The translations under genes were made by a program, and so were the position numbers. DNA of 64,000 nucleotides, taken from the NCBI GenBank assembly GCA_963970005.1, contig CAXAMN010000001.1, forward strand, positions 3,237,728 to 3,301,727. The letters run 5' to 3'. The DNA comes from Durusdinium trenchii. Taxonomy: Eukaryota; Sar; Dinophyceae; Suessiales; Symbiodiniaceae. Positions within the stretch are counted from its first letter, which is position 1; each line of letters starts with the position of its first letter. Below the pieces are notes generated by a model, which saw nothing but the letters and a program-made list of their open reading frames with translations, made no database searches and was not told the DNA's origin. Shown here in pieces: positions 25,201-37,200 of this stretch.

Positions 25201-28200
25201 AGTTCAAGTTCATCATCCTTTCCCGTTCGACAATTGGTGAATATGAGGCTTGTTCTGGTTGACTTTTGAACGGCCCGTTTAAAATGATTCACGTATCTTT
25301 TTGGTCCAAAAATCTGGGACCACGAGGCTGAAGAGAACTATGACTTCGCCATGAATTGGCTTTCTCTTTTTGCTGCAGACCCTCCCCGGGCTTGTGAAGT
25401 CCAGGCCAGAATGCTGCGCTAATTAGTCACTTGAGGGCTATCCACCTGAATTTTTCATATATTGGTCAATGACTCGATCAATCATCTTGGTAGGAAGCGT
25501 TGATCTGGGTGAGCCGCAACTTCAACTTAAACTACTTCAAAGAAGATTGCGAACATGCGGTGTCGGCCCCAATCAGTGAGTAAGCCCCTATCCAGTGATC
25601 CCAGCGCTTTCGTCCGGCTTAGGCATGGGCAGAGAAGGAAGGCAACCTTCACCGTGCCCTCGCCGGGTACTGCATGGAAAGGTTCCAAAGGAATCGCGGT
25701 ACAAGGCACCAAGCATGTTCAAATTTTTCGAGGAAACACATGCACATGTTCCAATGATTTGGCGAGGGGTGGCCATAGCAAGATGAGCATGATCAAGGAT
25801 GTGATCCGTGATGTTCTTGAGGACACATGCACATGCATGACCAATGTTCGAATCGATCAACTAATCGAAAGCCGTCTATTTTACAAGATTGTCCTACGAC
25901 TTCCAAGTCTATAAGAGAGGTCAAATCAACATAAAATAAATATTGTACAACACGTGCTCGCAGCATCCTCATAATGGTGCCGCAGGAACGCAACATGCTC
26001 TTGCCATCTGGCAAAAAGACTCCCACACGTGGCCGTGGAAGATCTTTGCAGGTGAAGTTCAACAAGGCCCGGGCCACGGAAGCAGCTCAGCAATCACCAG
26101 CTTTTGCCTGCCAGGCAGCATCCGTTGACAACATGGATACGCAAATCCAATGGACTGACAGTCAGCCACCTTTTGATGACAGTCAGCCACTTTTTGACCC
26201 TGAGAATCCTGCTTTCGAAGGGGCTCTGGAAGGTGATCAGGCTTTGGACGAGGAGGGTGAGTCAGAGTCAGAAGAAGAAGAGGTGATTGAAAACGACCCT
26301 GAGGTTCCAGTGGAATTGCATGATGAGCAGGTCCATGAAGCCAGTCTTACACCAACTGAATATGAAAACACTCCTGAACAAACTGCTGGTCCAAAAGGCT
26401 CCAGTCATCCCAAACGCAAGACTTCGAACAGCGGATCGCTGTGTGTCGTGTCCGATGAAGAGCAAGAAGAAGAAAAAGAATCAAAGACAAAAGGGTCCGT
26501 TATGGTCGTCCTAGCATTGTTGACAAGCTGTGCACCTTTTGCAAAAACGCTTCTATATTAGGCGCCTAGTTTTGACCCTTATTCGTGTGCCAGGAAAGAA
26601 AGCCCTTGGCTGCTTTGCCCGCCATACCGGCCAGCTTGTCAGACAGGCTGGAGGAATCTGTGAAAGGCCTAGAGAAATTTGAGAACGCTGGCCCGCATGA
26701 CTTGCTTAAGGCCAGGGGTGTCATTTTGATCAACGGACTAGTCATTTTTACACGACAATATTCTGCAGATAGTTGTTATGTGGCTTAATTAATTTATAAC
26801 TGTACTATTATCCCGGTCTTTGGCCATAGGCCCAAAAGAAGTTGCGAAAGGTTGTCCAAGAAGAAGAAGAAGGGGCAGAAGATCCTGACAGGGTTTATCT
26901 CGACCTTGCCGAGGAAGAGGAAAACAATGAACAGCGAAAGGCCATGAGAGGTCGTGGAAGGGGCAGGGGTAAAGGTCGAGGAAAGGGCAAAGTCGCGAAA
27001 AGCCAAGAGAAGGGTGAAAACAAGGGTCCTAAGACTTCTCGCAAAAGGGTCCCAAGCGATGATCATGTGGTTGAGGAAGCTGAGAAAGTTGAGGAGGTTG
27101 CTGCCGATGAGACTACTTCGCGCCCACCCATTTCCAAGAAGAGGGGGATTCTTCGGGCTTCCAGTGGTCTGTCCGAAAAGTCAAAGTCGAGCGGTCTCAA
27201 AAAGGGTAAATCTACATGGAAGCTTGCTGAAAGCCCAAAAGACATGCATGCTGAGCCTGGGGAAGGCCCTGTCCCAGGGATTGGGGAAAAGTCTCTCCGA
27301 GCCAATGTTTCCGCTGAGAAGCCCAAGTGTCGACGTAAGACCAAAAAGCATTCAAAGGTCGAAACGGTTTCAAGTGGACCTGGGGTATTTGAGCCTGCGG
27401 CCAATGTGAACTCAAAGAAGAAAGAAGATCCAGGGAAGAAGTCTGCCAAGGATCGATATTTGCCCATGCATGCTTAACAAAACATGCCAAACCAATTCTG
27501 ATAGGAGTCCAACTTTGAGATCCTCAAGGCGGTGGCCAAAAACGACCCTGGCCTTGTGCTCCCAAAGGACTTGGGTGAGCGGTCGCGATGGCCTCGGGGA
27601 GTTTCGCTCTGCATGCATGGGTGTCCTTTTTGTGGATTTCTAGGTCGTTCACACTCCATCCTGATCCTGAATGCCACTTTCCCAAGCATGGGGTTCTGTC
27701 CAACATCGGGGTTCTGCCGGGGGCTCATTTCAATTATTTATAAAATAGGTATTTTGATACCGATCGATCGATACGCACGTTATCCCCTAGGCTTGCTCAG
27801 TCCCGGACTACGCAGGGTGCATTCTATGTGGCGCCAGTGCCAGCCGAACGTGTCGATGCTGTCAACCGTGTTTGGCATCATGACCTCAAGGTTCCTATAG
27901 AATGTATGCATGGTAATGTACGTACATGGTAGGCCATGTGCTGCATGCACGTACTTTGGAGGTCAATGGTGCTAAGAATCCTGGAGTGAGTCTGGCATGG
28001 AACAAGTATGGCGGAGCTCATCAAGCGTTTGGGGTCCCAGACAATATCCCGGAACGATGGCTCAGTATTTAATCACCAGGTATCAGCTAGCATATATATA
28101 TATATATATCGCTAGCTATGGCCTCAACTCTTGATCAATGTGCCGTTTGCCCAGGTTCCAGCTGGCCAAGCATGTGGCAGGCTGGGTTGATCCAGAGGCT

Positions 28201-31200
28201 CAGAATCTGTGAGCCACCTCTAGGTTCCCATGCGCTGCTTTGGAGCAAACAGCCTTGGCAGTGCTGGACATTTGGGGTTTCAGAAGTGTGGGGTGCAGGT
28301 GGGTTTAGGGGCATAGAGCTTGCCTGCACCATGCGCGATCTGTAGAGCATTAGATCATCGTCTTGCACGTGGCAGAGTGTTGCACGTGGCAGAGTGAAAA
28401 TGATCGTTCTTTATGATGCACTTTCACTGGCAATTGCAATTTTGGCATTTGAAGTATATAACACAAAAATATATAATAAATATAATAGCGATAAATATGT
28501 CGGATCAGGTCATTGCAACTTTGCAGCTACTTTTTGGGACCGCCCCACTCCGCTTAGCTTGCCAGCTGGGGCCTCCAACAATGGTCCGGCGTACAGAGTC
28601 CGGGCGGCGATCTGGGTTGGCCTTGGGTGCGGCAAGCAAGAACATCCTTCAGATCTTCGGGGTTCCTCTGGTAATGCGACTTGACCTCGATCAAGTAAAT
28701 CAAAACCATGATGGGTACCAACCGGATTCGGAACAATGTACTAGCTAGCCCAGATTCCACTGTGTGGACTACCTGAACCAGACCTCCTTGCCAGAGCGAT
28801 CTTCCCGTGCCAGTTTCTTAGACTTGACTGCGTGAGTGATTGCTAGACAACTAAACCGTATCTCGTGAGGACCTGGATCTAGTGGATTGCTTTGCTGGTG
28901 AAGCTCAGCTCAGTGCTGTATACCGCTTTGGTCTCAGCCTCCCATCCTTGGGACACACGTGTATCCATGTTTACGATTCTTGTGAATTCTCTCCTTCTGG
29001 GGAGCTCTTGGATCTGGGTGGGATCAGGTAGCGCAGGGCTACGTGCGCCCGGTACTTGGTTTTGAAAGGGTGCATGTATGTAGGTTACAGTATAGATCTG
29101 CATGGATTCGATGTGTATCTTTTGGGCTTCGATCACTACATGGCGTGACTTTTTTGGCTATCTGCGCTGCGTGGGTCTGCTTAGGGGAACTCTGGACCTA
29201 CTTCAAGACCATGATATTGGCACAGTGCTGGCACCTCAGCGCGACCATCGTGTCACACCATCTTACCAATCAAATACCAAAGCCTCGCATGTCCCAGAAA
29301 TTCCTTCCACCATCCCCGGGCACTCACAGTGTGCTAAGGGGAGGCTTCTTGAAGTACCTGGAGACCGTACTGCGGTTGCGGCCTTCAGCTGTACTGTTTG
29401 GTGGTCCACCCTGTGGCAGTTTTACTTGGGTGAACAGAGCCACGAGCCGCCGTTCAAGCAGAGCCCCACTGGGAGACGGGAAGAAAGCTTATGTAAAAGA
29501 AGCCAACATGAACTTTGACTGATATGATGCCTTTTTTGAATGTATGTATGCGCATGTGCAACATATAAGCAAACACTGTTACCAAGATCCTAGGATCACA
29601 TCCCGCTTCATCCTATTGTGCTTGATCGCCGTGAGTCGCGCCTGCCACTTTGTATGTGAGCAACCGGGCGGATCCTGTATGCCACTATTCCCTTACTGGC
29701 TCCATGTTTGGAAGTTCATCCAACCCACCAAGTGGTTCGTGCAAAGATTGCCTGGGGCTCAATTCAATTCGATCTTTCTTTTTGTGGTCATGCCATGCTC
29801 CAAAGATAGTACTTGCTTCTGGCCAAGTTCGATGGGCGCTTGGGGAGCAAAAACATTGAAGCCCAGCATCTGCTGGGGAACCGCGCGTGACGCCCAGCTT
29901 CAGGAAAAGGCCGCTTTATGCTATGTCTTCGCCTCCTTGGTGTGCCCAGGCCATGGATCATGAAGCTCCGGAAGAAGGTGTCGGCAAAGGATCGCAAACG
30001 TCTCAAACGGAACAAGAACAATCCCAAATATCAAATGGTAACGAAGAAGCTCAAGGGCGACAAGCTTTCAGTGACCGGGTCTTAGTTTTGGAGTGGATTC
30101 TGTTTGAGAGGATTGCGCGTATGAAGAATAGATCTATTTGGGTTGTTGGGCACAACAAGGACAGGCTCTCGGTGGATGAGAAAGTCTGCAGCCTATCCAT
30201 ACCACTTTGCCAAGATGGTACTTCGCAGTCAACAGGACACTGCTGCCCATTTGCAAAAGACCTCATGACCGTGCTTCAAAATTGATCAATGGATGTAACC
30301 ATCAATTGATCAGCTCACGCGGTGTTTTTTGACCCACAACCCACACCCCTCTGACCACTGCTTGGAAAAGCGCACGTGAGGCTCCGGGCTCGTTGGATGG
30401 AGACATCATCAAGCCTGACGTCATCATGGATCACAAGGCAGCCCCGGTTTGGGTTGTTTGCGTCTATAATCATCTGATTCTGCTAGGGTGGTCCTTACCG
30501 CTGGCGCCACGCCCAGCTATCTTCTATCAAGGCCTTCTTGCGCCGTGAGGCTAAGGTAGGCAACTGGGTCCCTACTTTTGAAGGTGGTCTGGATGACTAA
30601 TATCCAAACCACACATGATGCCTTAATTTGCACTTGATAAAGGTGTTTCTAGACACTTTTGAGCAAAACAGGTGCAGAAAGTAGAAATCTACAATTCACT
30701 GCACTTTAGTGGAATTTCTTATGTGAACGGGCCGTGAAACTTCCGTGAAACAGCGTGAAAAAGACGTGAACGTCTTTTGATATGCGTGAACGTCTTTTGA
30801 TATGCGTGAACCTCTTATTCGTAAAAAATAGCTAAAAACGTGCTGTTTTAAACATTTTGCAATTTTGAATCCTTTGCTCATTTTGCCTTTGCTCGAGAGT
30901 CGGTTTGTGGAGAAACGGGTTTCAGCTAGCTGCGCCATGGTTGCACCCCATTCCCAGAGGGTGAAAGAGGCACTTGAACAAGCAAGGGAAAGACGGTTGA
31001 GGCAAGGGTTCAAAATAGTATATATATTATCGTGAATAATGCGTAATACAGCTAGGAAACAGTTTTTATTTTGCTGTGCAAAACTGGATTTGGAACAGGG
31101 CAGCCAAGAAAATGGACAAAAAGACACAAGAAGCTGAAGGAGATCCAGTGTTTTTTGCAACCAATCTAATGAACTTCCTGAAAGCCGTGTTATAGCAGGA

Positions 31201-34200
31201 GAAGCTGAGAGTCAAGCGACAACAATCCCTGCCAGTGATGAAGATGCCCTGGCCATGGCCAAGAAAAAGATGGCTAGCCCTGCACCACATACACCAATAG
31301 ATCGCATTCGCAGAAGAGACACCATCGCAAGCGAAGGCAGTACTAAGACCAAGGTGACTGCACGAAAGTTCAAGCGATTGAGGTCAGGTAAAATCGATTT
31401 GGCACCTGAAAAACCCTCGACACCCGAGCCTGAAGCAGCCCCGTGCGAGCCAACTACAAAGCCCAAGGCAACAGCAGCAAAGGCTAAGGCTAAGCAGGCT
31501 GCATGCAAAAGCAAGGCAAGCAAGGGCACCAACCAAAATGGCCCAACAGGCACAGCAAACGAGACTGCAGAGGAAGGGCGAGACGAGGAAGACAAGCACA
31601 AACAAGGCAAGAAAACCAAACGGGACAAGCAAAGCAAGCAAGCCAAGCAAAACAAACCGCAAGAGCAGCTAGATACATCCGGAGCACCATCGAAAGCATC
31701 GAAGAAGAGACCAGCACAGGAGGAGCAGCAATCTGCACCTGAGACTGCTGTGAAGCAAGAGTCAAAGGCACCTGCAAAAAGGATTAGGGAGAAGAGCTCA
31801 GGATGCGCACCAGATGTGAAACAGGATGCAAGCACACCTGCCAGAGCAGAACATGCACAAACAAGCCAAGACGTTGCAGCACAGCTCCGTAGATCAACCA
31901 CCACCGACATGACACCTGCAGATCCATCAACACCAGCAAGCGACCCAAACACTGGCGAACATGATGAGAAAACCACAGAGCCTGAGCGGAAAAACAAAGA
32001 GCGCACACCAGAGCAGAAGGCTATTCATGCAAGGTTCATGCGATTTTCGAGGTCACTGCAAAGTCCACGCCTCAATTCAATGAAATTATACATGAGTCAT
32101 ATAGAATTTGCCTGACGCTGCTGAGGCAAAAAATGTCCAATTCAGATACGGCGTGCAGCGCGCTGTGCCAAGTACTGTCTCATGGCGTCACACCTGTATC
32201 ACTGCGTGTGCGTGTTGTATTTTTTAAGGATATCGATCGAAATAGGGGTCTTTAAATATTATAAAATCACTACCTCAGGTTCGGCGAAGCTGGCCGTGCT
32301 CCAGGAGCAGTGGGAAAGCTGCGCCGGTGAATGGACAAAATCAAGCTTTTACGAGTCTATCAAAAGTGAGAATCGCACCCGCCGCCAAGGTTCGCGCCGT
32401 TGGATGACAAGACAACAAGTCCGTGCAAAGTACGGAGATAATGCTGTTGCCGATTTGATTTGCGACAGCAAATTGAAGGATGAACAGACAAAGAATGAAC
32501 AAACCAAGCCGCATTGGGATTGCCCAGACGTCGAGGCAGCAGTGTTTCTTGATATGTTTGCCCCTCCAAGCAACAATAGCTTAGACAAGCAAGTCTGACC
32601 AGGAATTGCGATTGTTCCTCATCTGGGACAGCGAGGCAGTCGAGGAGACAGAGGATGAGGTCTTGAGTTCATTGTTTCAAGCCGCTGACGTCGATAGGGA
32701 TGATTCATCAGCAGAGCCAAGCAAGAAACGCAAACGAGACAAGAAAAAGGTTTCCAGCAAGGGAAAAGGGAAGAAGGGAAATAAAAACAAAAAGAAACAG
32801 TCGTCATCTTCTGACAGCAGTTCCGATGAATCGAGCAGTGCTGATGAGTCCAGTGATTCATCCAGCAGCGACAGCAGCAGCTCTTCTGGAGGGAAGGACC
32901 ATACACAGCGCTGACTCTTGCAAATCGCTTTTGGGCAGTATATAATATTGATCTATATATGTTATAGAGAGTTGCATTTTGTGTTGGGGGGATAGGACAA
33001 GAAGAGGAGGAAAAAGGGAAAGACTTCCAAGAACAAGAAGACTAAGGGCAGTAAGAAAGCAAAGAAAGACAAGAAAGACAAAGCCGGGAAGGAGAAGAAG
33101 GAAACCGAAGCCCAGAAGAAGAAAAGGTTGGAAAAGGAAGCTAAAGAGAAGGAGAAGAAAGAACAAGAAAAAAAGAAGAAGGAAGAGCGAGAGCGGTTGA
33201 GCAAGGCTAAGAAGGCAGGAGTTTTATATAGTACTGGTGTTTATTCCTTTTAGACTTGTCTTCACGACTAAATCGCTGTGACAGGAACTAAACACCATCA
33301 ATCACAAGATTCAAGGTGCCACCGGAAAGGAACATTCATTGGCGAAAATGCCCTTTGACTTAATCGATAACTTCATCTGAACTCTGGTAGCTACCTATTT
33401 CGATCTTGTAATTACAAAAGTCGCTAGAAATTTGGAGATGAGCGACAATCGATCGTCTCTAGAGATCACGACCTGGCCTGCCGAGGTCGGAAAGCGTGCG
33501 CAATGCCATTCAGCCTGAACTGATCAAGCAGAAGAAACTCTTGAGTATCGCCCGCGACAAGCTTCAGAAGAAGTATGATTCGATGGAGGACCGGTTGACC
33601 TCTTCCAAACCTTTTGCAACTGTCATGTCATGACTCCTTTTTGCAGGATGGCTTGGACAAAGAGGTGACCGCTGCTAAGTCTGTAGTTGAAAGCTACGAC
33701 CGTTTTCTCACCCAAAGCAACTTGAAGTAGGGGTGCAGTGACCACTGTGGCAAGAGTGCATGATGTCATGCATGTATACGAGGTTGTTCTGCACAGTATG
33801 CCTATCTAATCAAGAACACTTTAAGAACCATAGCTTAGAGGTTTCTAGTGTTCAATGAGTTGTATTGATGGTGGCGACTGAGCACGAGCCACAAACACTG
33901 CTGATATCTAGGGGTCCGAACCATGTGAACTCCACATGGCCTTTATCTTGCAAGTATGAGATGCACAAGCCTTAGAAGTGTGTGTGCTCTCCACACACGC
34001 CCCGGATTGTGAGCTGGTGGAAGAAACATGAATGGGATATTTCAAGCGGAAGTTGATTGGGAAAGCTTGTAGATCCAATCGCATCCAATGACTGCTGTTT
34101 ATATAAACTGATCAAGTGAACGTGTTATTGTCCTTCTGGCTGGAAGGTGGTCACTCCCGCAGATCCTCCAAAGTACTTTGCAACGCGATCGAGGAAGTAA

Positions 34201-37200
34201 GCAGTGGGGTCACTTGGATCGGCGTGTTTGCCTACAAGATCTTCAACCCAAACCACGGACAGATTTTGCACTGTTTGCAAAACACGCTGTCTCATATGCA
34301 TGGATTCCCATGTGAGAAATTAAACTTCCAAGTTGAGTGCCCAAAGTTCCAAAGCGCTGAACCGTCTATCTGAGCTCAGGGCTCCTCCGTTTATAAAGCG
34401 ATGAGGCATGTCAGGGCCCATGTCGAAGTGCCTCGGCCAGGTTTGGGCATTCCACCCCCTACTGCTTGGACAAATTTAAAATCAGGGCATCAACAAATAC
34501 ATGTATAAATATATGCAATCTTGCTGTCAAGGATAGCCGTGGCAGTGATCTACATCCTCTGACCAAGAAGTTAGGGAGCCTTTCGGAAGAGAATTGTGCC
34601 CGTGATTTTTGGCGTCTTCTGGACTCCGGAGTAGAACCTTTGACTTACAGGGCTCACTGAATCAAACCCGAAAGCATGTTGGTTGAACAAGCAATTGTCA
34701 AAGTCTCATATAATGTTTCATATTTTGACTATCCTTGCATATATCTAAGGATGCCAGGATTGAATATATCGACATACCTGTGAGAGTTGTGAGATCCAAA
34801 AGCAATGATCCACGGTACCGTGTTGAATCTTGGCCTATTATGTTCCCTCACTCGATCATATCGTACCTGTACAACTCCACAGATTTCAACATTCCGGAAG
34901 CCGAAGTCAAGCATTTCTGGAAAACAAGTCGCGAGAACAGCGAACCGTGGGCGCTTAACAGCAGTGCAACAGATGTTTGTGTACCGCTTGGACTTTATGG
35001 GGACTCTGCGACCGTTCGGTTGAAGGTGGGGTCTGAGAGCGTGGTTGCCCTTTTCATGAGCTTCCCGTTGTGGAGACCAGCGTCTGGCCGTGCATCTAGA
35101 GTGCTGCTCTTCACTATACCAGAGCACCTGTTGTTTGGCGTTTTGACTCTCAACCGTGTGCTACGCCACATAGTCTGGTCATGCAACGCGGCCTATGAAG
35201 GCTATCATCCAACCTCCTTGGCATTTGGCCAGGGTCTCCCAGACCATCTTCAACAGTTGGCTGGCACAAGAATCTGCCCAGGAGGACAAACCTTCACTGT
35301 AAGTGAAGTCCGCGGAGACTGGGCTTGGCACAAGAAATTGTTCCAAATGGTGCAATCTTGGAATGGCAAAGAAACTTGTCATCAGTGTTGTGCAAAATCG
35401 GTTGATGAGTGGAGCGCCCGGTACTATAACTTTGAAGGGGCCGATTGGGAACATTCGCACTACAACCCTGCTGAATTCATAGCCCGATGCCTTCCTGAAC
35501 GCAACATTTGTCACTCGCTTGCATGCATGGTACCTGATAGTCTCTATGCCATCTGTGCCTTTTCTTGATATCCTCAGGCCCTCTGATTGGGTTGTACAAC
35601 TGGCACCCGGGCATCGTGAAGTGGTGCATCATGCACGTCCTACATTTAGGTATTTTGTTTACCTGCAATGGAGGAACTTTGACCTGGCCTCAGCCCGCAT
35701 TGTTGTCTCCTTTTTTTGATATGTTTTTTGGTTACGTACGATAGATCGCAACTGATTCAGGAGCAGCTTGCTGAACATTGGGTATTTCACAACCGATGAA
35801 GTCAGCGCACACTTCAAATTGGCTGCTGCATATGCACACTTCAAGGAGTTTTGTCGGGCACAGCGCATCACGTCCACCCAGCCAAAATTTCTCCCAAGGA
35901 TGGTGCTTTGCTTGCGTTTTATTGGACTTGTGTTTTGATGTTAATCACTATTGCTGCTTTCTTTGCATGCCCTTTCTACGCTGAGTTGTACCGGAAAAAT
36001 GGCGATATCCTTTTGACGACAAAAGCATACAATGCCCGGTGCATTCAACACTGGCTTACTGCCTGTGTGACTGATGCTGCCCAGCGCCAACACTATGTCA
36101 ATCAAGACTTCCGACTTCCAGCCCAAGCTTTAGCCATGTTGCTTAGCCGCGAATAAACCACAAAAAACATTATACATGCTTCACCTCTCTTCATTCATCA
36201 CTCTTGCTCAAGGCTTCCCCTGTGCTCCCGAGAAACTTGGGATCTGGCATGATCTGGCCGTCCAAGGCTCCGCATGTCAAGGATGATCGGTATCATGGAA
36301 AGGTGTGGCCGCTTCTTGCTACTGACTTAGCTGTGAACATGCACTCTCCTAACATGTCGTGCTGTGTCCTGTCCGTTAAATTGTTGAGGTCCACCAATGA
36401 ATCCAATGCATTCTATGAAGAAGGTATGTCCTACTTGCGCTTGAACGTTTTACTCGCTAAGCTGAGCCTCAGGTGTGCTGGGTATCATTTGCCTTGTACA
36501 TTACATCATAGTTGTTCTGTACCATACGCTGACACTACTACACTTGATAAAACAATTCTCTGCTCCAGGGCATCCAAACAAGAGTGGTATGTGTATCCAA
36601 AGCTTCATGCGCCATGTCAGCAAAGAGCCTGTGTATGTATGCGACATGTGCAGTGCAGCGCGCGTGTGTTTTCCTAAGGCTCTATGGCATGTCCTACAGT
36701 ACGCTTTGAAACACGGACCCCTGCTGCAAAACATGTTCTTTTCCAAGTGGTGCAGTCGCGCGATATATATTGCATCAAGAAATCCCTAACAATCAGGACA
36801 CAATCCTCGTTATTCGCATTGCTTCCTCGATGAGGACATGATGCTTTGGGTCAAGGGTTTCTCAGCCACTTTAACCAATTGAATCGAACTGTTAAATTTA
36901 AATCAGGGACTTTCTTGTTTTGTCGATTAGACGTCAAGGAATTTATCTACGAGGGCATCCTCACCGCCGGTATCGTTGGATGATGCAATGCGCACGGCTA
37001 CGGTGGGCCCTCAAGACCTGTTGAAGTTGATGTTGCAAAAATTGGAAATGAATCTTGTTCTATAGAATTAGGATGCTTCTGCAAGTTGCACAGGCTTTGG
37101 GCGACAAAGCTGAAAATGAGATCGCTACTCGGAATAAACCAGTGGTGCAGTGTGGGTTTGCCATGAATTGAACAATCTACTTTTGAAATGCCGTTGATCC

